DNA of 45,404 nucleotides from Leptolyngbyaceae cyanobacterium M33_DOE_097 (GTDB lineage Bacteria > Cyanobacteriota > Cyanobacteriia > Leptolyngbyales > Leptolyngbyaceae), in the NCBI GenBank assembly GCA_015296075.1, contig DVDV01000363.1, positions 1 to 45,404 on the forward strand, given 5' to 3'. Under the pieces are notes generated by a model, which saw only the letters and a list, made by a program, of their open reading frames with translations, ran no database searches and was not told the origin of the DNA. The translations under genes were made by a program, and so were the position numbers. Every line of letters begins with the position of its first letter. Position 1 is the first letter of the stretch. Of this stretch, positions 34,220 to 42,946 are shown piece by piece.

Positions 34220-34540
34220 CTAACAGTTTTTTGCGATTGTAACAGCCTCTTTCGCAGGAGTGTTGTCAGATGTAACCAGATTCCCCATCCTTTTTTCACC
34301 TTCGCCAAGGGAAATCAAGATCCATGATGACAATCAGTAATTGCTAGGAGTTTTGGATACAACCTAAATGGCTTTGGTCAATTTGTTGCAACTAGGGCGT
34401 TAGAGATTTCTATAGAAGAAGACATCCAACTGTAGGGGCGCATCGCGATGCGCCCTACAGTCATCCAAAGGCAGGTAAGCAATTAGCTTCATGGAGATGT
34501 CCTTAAGCTGGTGGATTAACTAACTGAGACTTGCAAAAGT
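34220..34540. other. Intergenic region containing a palindromic repeat
   Basis: About 320 bases between the ABC ATPase promoter side and the end of the DUF4241 gene. Apart from the hairpin repeat at 34429-34461, I see no ORF or RNA gene. Confidence 0.5.
34429..34461. repeat. Perfect-looking palindromic repeat (hairpin)
   Basis: A 33-base palindrome centred on CGCG: left arm ACTGTAGGGGCGCAT, right arm ATGCGCCCTACAGT, one unpaired G. This GTAGGGGCGCAT/ATGCGCCCTAC family is widespread in cyanobacterial spacers. It is not followed by a T-run. It may act as a processing or barrier hairpin between the two flanking genes. Confidence 0.65.
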
Positions 34541-35459
34541 TTAAGCTAGCCTTCTGGTGATGCTTTTATCTTCATCAAAAAGCATAAAGTCAGTCACGAT
34601 GCAGGCAATATTGTTTGCACTGTCATAGCCCCAATACGAAGCGTAGCCACCATCACCCCAACCAGAGCTAAAAGCGACAACATTTGCCTCAGTGTCGTCA
34701 CTAACGCGCAGATTCGCCCAGCTTCCTTTTCGGTCGTAAGGATAGACATCATTCGCTGCTGCTGCTTCATTCTCTTCCATTTCTTCTATTACGGAATCGC
34801 AATATATCTGATCAAACCGCTCAAGGGCTGCGCTTGAGAGCCTCCAAGCAGCCTCAACACTCTCCTGCCTAGCGGCTTCATAAGCGACAGGATCAGGCTG
34901 TGCCAAAGCCTCCAAAACATAAGCCGCATCTAAATCTAGAAAACCGCCTGTGCCTGAATCAACGCCATAACATTGATAAGCTACTGGACGGGTTGGATCC
35001 AGGATAGCAAGCTCCCATCTAACGGGCTTTTGTTGAGTCACTTGCAACATCGCGCAGGCAATTCTTCGATCTCTAATCGGTTTGAATCCAGCAAGACTCA
35101 ATAAAACTGGGTTAACTGCCTGGTGCGATTGTTTTGGTCAATACATTTCTGAAATCCATTGTTAATAAAGGATCACAGACCATTAACCGGCCTGAAGTCA
35201 GGGTTAACGCCCCAATCGGATGAACTGAAAACTCAACAGTTTGCAGACCCTGGTCAGGCATGTTGTATTGAAAGCTGTAGCCCGCTTGAAACGCCTTTTC
35301 AAAGTCAGTATGTACCTCTGTGTCTATATCAGAGGTATCTGGATCGTCGTTTGATGCCTGATTTTCTGAGGCCATTGGAGCAATATACCCTTTCTTGCCG
35401 ATTAAGATACTTCCAAAGCTACCGAACAAAATCAGCAACAAACGTCGTCGCTGCGTCAT
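34541..35459 (-). pseudogene. DUF4241 protein gene split by a single-base frameshift
   Basis: Two abutting frames together make one DUF4241 protein of about 305 residues. The first (35459 to 35112) has a signal or anchor (LLLILFGSFGSILI) and the domain start GALTLTSGRLMVCDPLL, then ends at TIAPGS-stop. The second (from a TTG at 35101) continues SLAGFKPIRDRRIACAMLQV and ends with the conserved SSGWGDGGYASYWGYDSA and VTDFMLFDE. On the minus strand the junction reads AGTTAACCCAGTT. Removing one A of the AA pair (plus-strand TT at 35112-35113) restores APGSYPVLLSLAGF. Either a real frameshift mutation or a base-call error. Last in the operon with the Adhesin_E-like genes. Confidence 0.8.
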
Positions 35460-35477
35460 CTGCTAAATCTCCTGCGC

Positions 35478-35918
35478 CTAGCGATCGCACACGTAACGCG
35501 CCACTGCCTGCGCCACCGGATGCCCCCGAAACGCATTACCCGCAGGGCCGCGATCGCCCGGAGCTAGCTTTGTCACCAGCGTAGAGTTCTCATCAAAAAA
35601 TTCTGCCGCCCGAATTCGCACAGCACCACTGCGACAATCTGCCGAAAGATATGCTGTCATGCCATAGGCGTTTCTGCCCCGCTCAACCAAGATCGGACGA
35701 TTGGCACTTGCATCTCGATAAACCCAAAAGAAGCGAATGGGGCCATTCCGCTGGATCGAGTTGGGGTTAACGTACCAGATCTCATTGTCATCATCTGTCA
35801 GCAGCCGCACCCAAGCATCCTGACTCAACCCGGCACCGCCCAACAGCCCTACGAACAAAGTTGTTGCCCCCAAGGTGCTGATCAAGCGGCGTAGCCTTAA
35901 ATCCCGTAATCCTTGCAT
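35478..35918 (-). CDS. Secreted Adhesin_E-like protein, paralogue 3
   Basis: A 146-residue exported protein, N-terminal signal (LISTLGATTLFVGLLGGAGLS). The mature part follows the pattern shared by the three tandem genes: AWVRLLTDDDNEIWYVNPNSI, then GPIRFFWVYRDA, LSADCRSGAVRIRAAEFFDE and the final ARYVCDR. Two cysteines could form a disulfide. This layout resembles the surface-adhesin protein E family, which is a fold-level resemblance and does not prove adhesion. The gap to the DUF4241 gene is 18 bases. Confidence 0.75.
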   Translation of the reverse strand: MQGLRDLRLRRLISTLGATTLFVGLLGGAGLSQDAWVRLLTDDDNEIWYVNPNSIQRNGPIRFFWVYRDASANRPILVERGRNAYGMTAYLSADCRSGAVRIRAAEFFDENSTLVTKLAPGDRGPAGNAFRGHPVAQAVARYVCDR

Positions 35919-35979
35919 TCTGCTTTACTCCTGTTGGATTGTGCCCAGCCATTTTAGGGCGGTCGCGGTTTGACCTGTT

Positions 35980-36417
35980 TCACCGTCGGGGCTTACAGAC
36001 ATACTGCGAAACACCACGCCCAGCCGGATTGTCACGCGCAAAACTGAGAAGTGGGCCAGAGTCTCCGGCATTCTCTTGGGCTAGCAGTTTACCGTTTTGG
36101 TCATAAAACTCAACCGTCCGAAACCGGAGGTGCATCGACTTACAATCCGCCGAGGCATAAATGTTAACGCCATGAAAGTTGCCATTTTGATAGGAGCCTA
36201 AAGCTTGTCCATTGGCAGAAGCAATGTGTAGCCAAAAATAACGAATGGATCCCTGGCGCTTGATTGAATTGCGATCCACAAAAAAGACGCGATTTTGTTG
36301 CTGATTCGTATAGACCCGCACCCAACTATCCGCAGCGGTTGCGATCGCGGCTCCGACTGTGATGACTGTTGAAACTACGAGACAACCCAACCACAACCCA
36401 CGCGATTTAAGTTTCAT
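35980..36417 (-). CDS. Secreted Adhesin_E-like protein, paralogue 2
   Basis: A 145-residue protein with signal LWLGCLVVSTVITVGAAIATA. The mature chain opens DSWVRVYTNQQQNRVFFVDRNSI, continues SIRYFWLHIASANG, SADCKSMHLRFRTVEFYDQNGK and ends VSQYVCKPRR. It is closest by eye to paralogue 1. The two conserved cysteines and the W-V-R-x-Y-T-N opening are the same. Same operon: 61 bases to paralogue 3 and 41 bases from paralogue 1. Confidence 0.75.
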   Translation of the reverse strand: MKLKSRGLWLGCLVVSTVITVGAAIATAADSWVRVYTNQQQNRVFFVDRNSIKRQGSIRYFWLHIASANGQALGSYQNGNFHGVNIYASADCKSMHLRFRTVEFYDQNGKLLAQENAGDSGPLLSFARDNPAGRGVSQYVCKPRR

Positions 36418-36458
36418 GATTTTGCTTGCTAAATAAGGAGAGTTGGATCGTCACCTGA

Positions 36459-36926
36459 CTAGCGCTTACCACAGACATAATTCGTGATGCCTTTCGTTTC
36501 AGGGGTATCCGTCGTCATTTGATCAACAAATCCCTTGTCACCCAAATTTTGTTGATCAACCAATTGCCCCTTGTCGTCATAGATCTCCATTGTGCGCAGT
36601 CGCACCACTCGTTTCTGGCAGTCAGCCGAATAGTAAAGATTCATCCCAGCGATGCGTCTGCCCCCACTGGTCGCGACGGGTAAGCCATCCGCGCGGGATA
36701 AGTGAACCCAAAAGTAGCGAATCGGCCCCTTCCGCACAATGGTCGTTTTGTGAAGATAAATCACATAGTTTTGTGTACGATTGGTATAAATTCGTACCCA
36801 ATCATCAGCACTTGCCTTAGGGATACTAAGGTTAACCACAAAGGCGGCTGTACCAATTGTCAGGGCTAACTTACGAAATAGAGTCAACACGATTGTTTCC
36901 GGTAAAGGCTGAGGCCCAATCGCCAT
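36459..36926 (-). CDS. Secreted Adhesin_E-like protein, paralogue 1
   Basis: First of the tandem set. Signal LALTIGTAAFVVNLSIPKASA, then DDWVRIYTNRTQNYVIYLHKTTI, GPIRYFWVHLSRADGLP, SADCQKRVVRLRTMEIYDDKGQ and ITNYVCGKR. The ATG at 36926 gives an unusually long leader (MAIGPQPLPETIV); the GTG at 36890 would start just before the basic part of the signal and may be the true start. Three related secreted proteins in tandem indicate recent local duplication with divergence. Confidence 0.72.
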   Translation of the reverse strand: MAIGPQPLPETIVLTLFRKLALTIGTAAFVVNLSIPKASADDWVRIYTNRTQNYVIYLHKTTIVRKGPIRYFWVHLSRADGLPVATSGGRRIAGMNLYYSADCQKRVVRLRTMEIYDDKGQLVDQQNLGDKGFVDQMTTDTPETKGITNYVCGKR

Positions 36927-37076
36927 TCATCATGGCAGGTATGTTTTACCTACTTCTGAGTTGACACCCAGTATTCCCAAAATTTTTACTAAACTTCGAA
37001 AACTCTTCAAGTTCTTTGAGCAGAGCATAATCGTAAAATTAGCGCTCTTCTAGATCGACCCTATTTCCAGCAGTCG

Positions 37077-37316
37077 TTATTGAACGTGAGACTGCGGTGG
37101 CGATAGGTGATAGCTATGAGCTGATTCAACACTTTCAACGCCTTCTACTTGCGCGATCGCCCCGACCTGATCGGCTTCTGAGCTACCCACAACAACACCC
37201 AACGTATCCATAATTTGGTTAACTTGCATTCCCACTGCACGTAGCTTCTGTGCAATTTCAAGGATGTCATCGAGACAATCTTCTGAGATTGCCACGGTTA
37301 AAGTTACTTTTGTCAT
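37077..37316 (-). CDS. Stand-alone inhibitor I9-like small protein
   Basis: A 79-residue protein with the alternating strand-helix pattern of a ferredoxin-like fold: KVTLTVAISED, a helix DDILEIAQKLRAVG, MQVNQIMDTLGVVVGSS, a helix ADQVGAIAQVEG and VESVESAHSYHLSPP. This is the layout of subtilisin propeptides/inhibitor I9, where V-x-x-V-E and the C-terminal tail lie in the protease active site. It has no signal peptide. It sits directly downstream of a subtilase gene on the same strand. GAGGTG, seven to eight bases upstream, selects the ATG at 37316 over the GTG at 37325. Inhibitor or folding chaperone of that protease is the likely role. Confidence 0.7.
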   Translation of the reverse strand: MTKVTLTVAISEDCLDDILEIAQKLRAVGMQVNQIMDTLGVVVGSSEADQVGAIAQVEGVESVESAHSYHLSPPQSHVQ

Positions 37317-37395
37317 TTCACCCACCTCAAGCGAGCGTATATTCTACAGGGTACTCGAAATGGCCCGAAAGAAAAAATATCCAGAAGAAAGAGAG

Positions 37396-37433
37396 CAGGA
37401 GGGAATCGCCTCATCCATTGTGCGTCCCTCCTG
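37396..37433 (-). terminator. Hairpin between the subtilase and the I9-like gene
   Basis: A 9-bp perfect inverted repeat, CAGGAGGGA (37396-37404) and TCCCTCCTG (37425-37433), with a 20-base loop. On the minus strand it is followed by pyrimidine-rich CTCTCTTTCTTCTGG and, farther on, TTTTTTC. It probably terminates or attenuates subtilase transcripts before the I9-like gene, so the two proteins may be made at different levels. Confidence 0.5.
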
Positions 37434-37481
37434 AGAGTAAAAACCTACCCACGCGTACTTTACACGCTGACTCTGCGGCTC

Positions 37482-38852
37482 TTATTCAGGCGCTTGCACC
37501 AGACCACTCCCCACATCACGCGAAGAGAGTGGGAGGCGTTTTGCAGCCAACATCAGCTCGGCCCAAAGATCACGTCCACTGGCTTCGGTTGCTTCGGCCA
37601 TCAAAGCGGCGATACCTGCGACATGAGGCGTTGCCATACTTGTACCGCTAATCACGTTGTAGCGCGTCGGCATCGGCCAAGCCGAGTAAACATCCACACC
37701 TGGAGCTGCAATATCAATCTGACCCCCACGTGGGTTAAGGCCCCCGTTTGAGAAGGTTGCGATTTGCAGTTTAGAGTCAAGCGCTGCAACCGCCATAATT
37801 GACGGGCAATTGGCAGGATGGCTGACTGGCACAATCAAGTTGTTCGATCGCCAACTATCGTTTCCAGCCGCTGCAATAATCAGGGTATTGCGCCGCAAAG
37901 CCCGCCGACCTACACGTTCATAAACTTTGGAATAGCTTTGTCCCTGTTGTACGGGTGCCCCCAGGGACATTGAGATAATGCGGCAACCATTGGCGATCGC
38001 CCAATCAATCCCCGCTAAGATGCCACCATCTTCGCCGCTGCCTTCATCGCTCAACACCTTACCAGCGTAGATTTGAGCATTGTAAGCAACACCATAGCGA
38101 GGCTGCGTTGAGGGCGATTGGGGGCCACAGGCCGTACCGATGCAGTGAGTGCCGTGCCCATTTCCATCCTGTACTTCTTGTCCCTCAATAAAGGATTTAC
38201 TCATAACCCCTCGCCCTTCAAAATCAGGGTGGGTCAGGTCAAAACCCGTATCTAACACCGCAACTCGAATTCCCAAACCGCTGTAAGGAGAGGAATTCAC
38301 CCCTGTATATTGCAACCCCCACGTAAAAGCTGGATCAAGTACGGTTGGGGGCAATGCCCCATCTACAACAACCTCATTCTGAGGGTTGCCTCCTAGCAAA
38401 TGGTCAACCAACTGGTTAATTGCATCTCGGTAGCCCTTGAGGTAATCCATTGAGGGGTTTACGGCACTTTGGGCAGATGGAGTCGGTTGAAACGTAGGAA
38501 ATAGACGCATACCACGCCCGTAGCTTGGCTCAGAAATCGCGTAGACGACGCGCTCTGGCTCGATTGCAATAATGGCAGGGCTATGAGCCGCCTCACGATT
38601 AAGCGATTGAATCTGATCGCCATGTAATGTAATGACAGCGACACCTAATTCATTAAAAACAACTCCATCAGTGCCACCTAAAGCCTGTGGAGTCACAGCA
38701 CTGTCAGCAAAATCACGCGATTGCGCAAGATCTTTAACGCCTGTTGAGTTACTGATGGCGCTCATTCCAGCGTCCATAGCGTCATCCTCTAACAGCACTA
38801 AATAGCGACCTGTTGTTTGGGGCTGAGACATCGAAGGAGGAAAGTTATTCAT
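37482..38852 (-). CDS. Subtilisin-like serine protease (S8) without signal peptide
   Basis: A 456-residue subtilase. The triad is intact: Asp201 (VAVLDTGFDLTHPDF), His233 (NGHGTHCIGTACG) and Ser405 (ISGTSMATPHVAGIAAL), with the oxyanion Asn331 (AAAGNDS). Residues 14-110 look like an internal I9-type propeptide (GRYLVLLEDDAMDAG, LGVAVITLHGDQ, IIAIEPERVVYA). A linker with QLVDHLLGG precedes the catalytic domain. No export signal is visible, so the protein is probably cytoplasmic. The start at 38852 has no good ribosome-binding site; the ATG at 38831 is an alternative. Confidence 0.9.
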   Translation of the reverse strand: MNNFPPSMSQPQTTGRYLVLLEDDAMDAGMSAISNSTGVKDLAQSRDFADSAVTPQALGGTDGVVFNELGVAVITLHGDQIQSLNREAAHSPAIIAIEPERVVYAISEPSYGRGMRLFPTFQPTPSAQSAVNPSMDYLKGYRDAINQLVDHLLGGNPQNEVVVDGALPPTVLDPAFTWGLQYTGVNSSPYSGLGIRVAVLDTGFDLTHPDFEGRGVMSKSFIEGQEVQDGNGHGTHCIGTACGPQSPSTQPRYGVAYNAQIYAGKVLSDEGSGEDGGILAGIDWAIANGCRIISMSLGAPVQQGQSYSKVYERVGRRALRRNTLIIAAAGNDSWRSNNLIVPVSHPANCPSIMAVAALDSKLQIATFSNGGLNPRGGQIDIAAPGVDVYSAWPMPTRYNVISGTSMATPHVAGIAALMAEATEASGRDLWAELMLAAKRLPLSSRDVGSGLVQAPE

Positions 38853-39287
38853 GCGACGGAGAAATCTCTAGAGCAACTTCAACTTGAGTCTACGCTTGCA
38901 AATCTCTAATTTCCCTAAAATCTCTCTAAAATCTCAATTATTTGTTTATCAAAATTAAAAGATTTTCTTTATCACTATTCCAGTCAACTCAATCTTTGAA
39001 ACCCTTAACCAGACGCACTTTCTTAACTGAAGGTTATAAGATAGGGGAGTTCATCAAATCCATTTAAAACTAATAAGAATTTCAAATCGCTTTATTCTTA
39101 AATTCATCCATTATGGGGATTTCAATTGAGGAAACTAAACATATGGCGATCCTATTTGGATGTAAGAAGGTTCCCACCAGAAATTTTCTCACAACACCTC
39201 TCTCATCCCACAAATCATTTAGGACTGCTATGGCAATTTGATAGCAATTAACTCAACATTACTTAACTCAACTTCAGGGTGGAAAAA
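38853..39287. other. Divergent promoter region
   Basis: About 435 AT-rich bases between the subtilase and the PPC-domain gene. There is no credible ORF, tRNA or terminator. Several A/T runs occur (for example 38946-38975). Both promoters must lie here, but no boxes are convincing. Confidence 0.45.
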
Positions 39288-39686
39288 ATGCAATTGTTTG
39301 CAGTTAGGCTACAAGCAAATCAAGATCTAAAGCAGGAACTGAGAGAATTTGTTCAGAAGAATCAAATCAAAGCAGGTTGCATTCTGACAGGAATTGGTAG
39401 CTTACAGCAGGCTGTTATTCGCTTTGCAAATCAACCAAATGTAGTTCCCCTGACTGAATACTTTGAGATTATTAGCTTAAGTGGCACCCTGTCTATTTAT
39501 GGTATTCACCTACACATCGCGATCGCGGATGCAAACGGTAAGGTACTCGGCGGCCACTTAAGTGATGGCTCAATCATCTACACAACTGCAGAAATTGTTT
39601 TAGCAGAAGCAACACACTTAACATTTTTAAGAACGCCTGACCCCCAAACAGGTTATCAAGAGTTAGAAATTGCTCAAAATCAGTAA
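39288..39686 (+). CDS. PPC/DUF296 domain protein
   Basis: A 132-residue single-domain protein of the PPC (plant and prokaryote conserved, DUF296) family. Features are the opening FAVRLQANQDLKQELREFV, GCILTGIGSLQQAVIRFA, the strand FEIISLSGTLS and HLHIAIADANGKVLGGHL, where the His residues are metal ligands in relatives. The C-terminus is TAEIVLAE. Plant relatives bind AT-rich DNA; the bacterial role is unknown, and the domain alone lacks an AT-hook. The ATG at 39288 is chosen: AGGGTGGA lies five bases upstream and the GTG at 39279 is within that site. Confidence 0.85.
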   Translation: MQLFAVRLQANQDLKQELREFVQKNQIKAGCILTGIGSLQQAVIRFANQPNVVPLTEYFEIISLSGTLSIYGIHLHIAIADANGKVLGGHLSDGSIIYTTAEIVLAEATHLTFLRTPDPQTGYQELEIAQNQ

Positions 39687-39689
39687 CTT

Positions 39690-40649
39690 CTAAAGTGTAA
39701 TCATGCCCGGTTGAGTTAAAAAGTCGGGTGAAATTACAGCGGGTTCTCCACTTTCACTATTTTGTAGCAACACACTAAATGCACCTGCCCCCAAACCACT
39801 TTGAGGAAAGATGCGATAGCAGGGAAAATCAACTAATTGCGATTGAAAATCTTGCAAATGCTCCACTTTAACAGGTTGAAAGCATGGAAATTTTTTGATT
39901 AGCCATTCAACAACTTGCTCATTTTCTTCTGGCGAATAGGTGCAGGTTGTGTAAGCAATATAACCACCTGGAGCAACAATTTGAGCAGCATTTGCCAAGA
40001 TTCTTTTTTGACGACTCGCATTATTTTTGATCGTCACTGGGTGAAAACAGCCAGGGGCTTTTCCCCCTTTTGCTAATAGCGACTGCCCCGAACAAGGCGC
40101 ATCCACTAACACAAGTGGCAGTGTGTTTGGGATTGCCTCCGCTAATATTTTGGAATCGAGCCGTAGTGCGATCGCAGGGTGAATTCGACACCGTTTTAAG
40201 TTAGATAAAAGTTGCGCCATCCGTTTACCAATCACCTCGTTACTGAGGAGCAATTGAGGCTGCAGAGCAACCCAAGCAAACACGCTTTTGCCACCCGGAG
40301 AAGCACACATATCCAAAACTAAATCGATCGGTTTTGCGATCGCAAGTAACGAAGAAATCGCGAAAACAGACGAAAAGTCAAGACAGTAATAAGCCCCGGC
40401 AGCATGTAACGCATGTTGCCCCGGTCGTTGCCCTGGAGCCAGCCGATCAACAAACGGGGGTTGCCAGAAAAGCGGTGGCTCCACCACAAAGGGACGATCT
40501 TGGGGCCGTGGATCTCGCCACAACAAACAGGTGTTATAGACCGTGGGTTGTGTCAAATGTTGAATAAACTGGTCGCGATCGCCTGCCTCTTTAAACAAGC
40601 GATGACTCAGTTTGATTAATAAATTTGATGGTTGCTCTCGTTCCCCCAC
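39690..40649 (-). CDS. RsmB/NOP-family RNA cytosine-5 methyltransferase
   Basis: A 319-residue class I AdoMet enzyme of the NOL1/NOP2/Sun group. Motif I is LVLDMCASPGGKSVFA. The first catalytic cysteine is in DAPCSGQSL (motif IV), and the second is TTCTYSPEENE (motif VI), both needed for m5C formation. YYCLDFSSVFAI precedes motif I as expected. No PUA or NusB domain is attached, so the substrate (rRNA or tRNA) cannot be assigned. GTG start at 40649. It converges with the PPC gene, with three bases between stops. Confidence 0.87.
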   Translation of the reverse strand: MGEREQPSNLLIKLSHRLFKEAGDRDQFIQHLTQPTVYNTCLLWRDPRPQDRPFVVEPPLFWQPPFVDRLAPGQRPGQHALHAAGAYYCLDFSSVFAISSLLAIAKPIDLVLDMCASPGGKSVFAWVALQPQLLLSNEVIGKRMAQLLSNLKRCRIHPAIALRLDSKILAEAIPNTLPLVLVDAPCSGQSLLAKGGKAPGCFHPVTIKNNASRQKRILANAAQIVAPGGYIAYTTCTYSPEENEQVVEWLIKKFPCFQPVKVEHLQDFQSQLVDFPCYRIFPQSGLGAGAFSVLLQNSESGEPAVISPDFLTQPGMITL

Positions 40650-40751
40650 GCGTGCCTCTCCTAAACGGCTTCCTCCTAAGTTTCCCGGCTCCTTACTCCC
40701 TCCATTCTGGCTGCTGCCTCCCCTCTCTTGGCTGCGCTTCTTTCTGCCTTC

Positions 40752-41528
40752 TTACGCCCCTTTCGCTGCAACCTCTAACAATGCATTCGCCACTTCCAAA
40801 TCAAACCAGGTCGCTTGATACGTGCCTCCCATCAGCACTTGAAACGGTTTATCCGGCTCGCCCAGGCAATCAACCACCAGCGATGCCTGAGAAAAATCAT
40901 GCTGCTGCGTATAAGGATTTACTGTCACCACCGTCGTCAAGTTCGCTTGCAGTGCGGCTTGCAACCCCTGGTAACTATCCTCAATGGCAAGGCAGGTTTG
41001 AGGCAGCAGCTTCATTGCCTCTAGCACATGCAGGTAAACATCAGGCGCTGGTTTCTTAGCAGGCACCATGTCTCCGGCTGCAATCACCTCAAACCATTGG
41101 GGACTCTCTGGACCCAGTGTGACCTCCAACAGCGGAATCACATTTTCGATCGCGCTGGTTGTGGCGATCGCCAACCGCAGGCCCGCCGCACGCGCTTCTT
41201 GAATCAACCGCCGCACTCCAGGACGCAGCGGAATTTTGCCCTGCACTAATAGCTCTCGATAGTAACGTGTCTTCGCTTGGTGCAACGCCGCCGACCAGGT
41301 AAACAGATCTTCGGTTGGGTACCAATCAGGGGTGTAGCGCTCTCGATAAAACCGAATTCGCTCTTTGCCACCCGCCACTTCGAGTAGGCTGCGATACCCA
41401 TCCACCGTCCATTCCCAATCAAGTCCAGCCTCGGCAAATGCTTGATTAAAAGCAACTCGATGACCATCTCGCTCTGTATCTGCGAGCGTGCCATCCACAT
41501 CAAAGATCAGAGCTTGTAGCTGAGCCAT
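40752..41528 (-). CDS. HAD hydrolase, CbbY/phosphoglycolate phosphatase-like
   Basis: A 258-residue haloacid dehalogenase-type phosphatase with a C1 cap. Motif 1 is LIFDVDGTLADTERDGHR (nucleophile Asp and acid Asp), motif 2 is IATTSA, the motif 3 lysine is in PAKKPAPDVY and motif 4 is AIEDSYQGLQAAL. The cap has YRSLLEVAGGKERIRFY, which is the CbbY-type G-G-K-E-R substrate loop. Relatives remove phosphate from xylulose-1,5-bisphosphate or similar by-products of Rubisco; that role is plausible but not shown here. It is 102 bases upstream of the RNA methyltransferase on the same strand. Confidence 0.87.
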   Translation of the reverse strand: MAQLQALIFDVDGTLADTERDGHRVAFNQAFAEAGLDWEWTVDGYRSLLEVAGGKERIRFYRERYTPDWYPTEDLFTWSAALHQAKTRYYRELLVQGKIPLRPGVRRLIQEARAAGLRLAIATTSAIENVIPLLEVTLGPESPQWFEVIAAGDMVPAKKPAPDVYLHVLEAMKLLPQTCLAIEDSYQGLQAALQANLTTVVTVNPYTQQHDFSQASLVVDCLGEPDKPFQVLMGGTYQATWFDLEVANALLEVAAKGA

Positions 41529-41809
41529 AACAATTTGACAGCGTTGAGCAGGGCAGTTTTTTTTGCTTTTTCACTCTACATCGAGACTGATCCAAAAAAT
41601 CGACGCACCATGCCTTCTGCCTGAAGTCTCTCAATTCAGGAGTCACCAGAGGTAGAAGGATCGACATCAGCAATCGGTTCAGCGTGAAACAACCAAACGA
41701 TACCCGCTCGATTAGGTTGCAGGCCAGAGTCTAAAACAAACCTGCAGCCACAACGATTCAAGATAAGTTGAGGGTAAGCAAATCTAACTTACAGTTCTAA
41801 CCGCTACGA

Positions 41810-42739
41810 CTACTGAATCGCCTTCATAATGAAGTCGGCCATCTCAATCAGTTGCTGCTTGTCAAAATTCTCTAGCAACACCCGGGCAGCAGCGCGTGGC
41901 TCTAGAGGAATTGAGATTTGTTGGCGATTACCGATCGCCGGGGTTGGGTTAACCGTGGGTTTTGCAACAGGCGGCGCAACCGGAGCAGGTTTTGGCACCC
42001 CTGCCAACTGTTGTAGATTTTTACTGGCGGTAATCTCGGCTGACCGCCCCGCACACAGCAAGTCTCCTGCTTGCTTGAGGTCTCTGATGATGACCGCCGC
42101 AATGGTCTGATAGGGATAGCTAGTATTGGCGACCGCCCGTTGCGTGGTTTGTAAGATCGTTTGCCACTCTTGACAGGTATGCATTTGCAGCATGCGATCG
42201 CAGAGAACTTTTAACTGCTGTCGCGTTGTTGGGCTATCGCCCTGCTTAAACAGTTGCAACATCTTTTTGAGCGCCGCATTTGTCAGTGCAGGCAAATTGG
42301 GATTCACCGCAACTTGATTGCCATTGATCAGGCGATTGAGATAGCTCTCTAGCTCGGCTAGCAGAGGCTCGGCAGTTTGCAGCGCAGCCGAGGGTTGCCC
42401 TTGAGCGGCATAAGGCGATTGAATCTCCTCAACCAGGTCCTTAAGAATATCAGAAGCTTTGAGAAACAGGTCTTCTAAATGCCGATCAACTTTGACTGAG
42501 TTTTCTGTCAGCAGCTTAAAGCAGTCTTCTAAATGGTGCGACACCTTTTGCACACCTGCAAAGCCAAGCATCGCCGCCCCACCTTTTACCGAGTGAGCTG
42601 CTCGAAACATCTCGTTGAGCCGCTCAGAATCGGCCATAGTGGCTTGTAAGTTAAGTAAGCCTTGTTCGATTGTATCGAGATGCTCTTTTGCTTCCTCGAT
42701 AAAATAACCAATAATCTGTTGCTGTTTGGTTGCCTGCAC
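41810..42739 (-). CDS. Hpt-domain phosphotransfer protein
   Basis: A 309-residue protein. The N-terminal Hpt domain (residues 1-110) has the phospho-accepting His49 in FRAAHSVKGGAAMLGF, matching the P1 domain of CheA/PilL-type kinases (H-S-V/I-K-G). A helical middle domain (KKMLQLFKQGDSPTTRQQL, IAAVIIRDLKQAGDLLCAG) and a Pro/Ala linker (PVAPPVAKPTVNPTPA) follow. The C-terminal helix ends FIMKAIQ. No kinase, CheW or receiver domain is present, so it relays phosphate from another kinase, perhaps in phototaxis/type IV pilus signalling. GTG start. Confidence 0.85.
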   Translation of the reverse strand: MQATKQQQIIGYFIEEAKEHLDTIEQGLLNLQATMADSERLNEMFRAAHSVKGGAAMLGFAGVQKVSHHLEDCFKLLTENSVKVDRHLEDLFLKASDILKDLVEEIQSPYAAQGQPSAALQTAEPLLAELESYLNRLINGNQVAVNPNLPALTNAALKKMLQLFKQGDSPTTRQQLKVLCDRMLQMHTCQEWQTILQTTQRAVANTSYPYQTIAAVIIRDLKQAGDLLCAGRSAEITASKNLQQLAGVPKPAPVAPPVAKPTVNPTPAIGNRQQISIPLEPRAAARVLLENFDKQQLIEMADFIMKAIQ

Positions 42740-42946
42740 AAGCCAATCCCCAAAGTGTATAGAACTACAAGAGCCAGCAAGTCACACTTTTAGAGTGAAC
42801 TCAAGGCACTATGCCAGCTTTCTCAGGCACATTTGATGGAGAAAACGGGGCAAAAGCCTTTTCAAGATTTATTATTCCCGCTTCACTGGCACTATTATCT
42901 CTTTTTAGGATGGTTTCGATTCCTTCCTAGGGAAGATGGAGTGACA

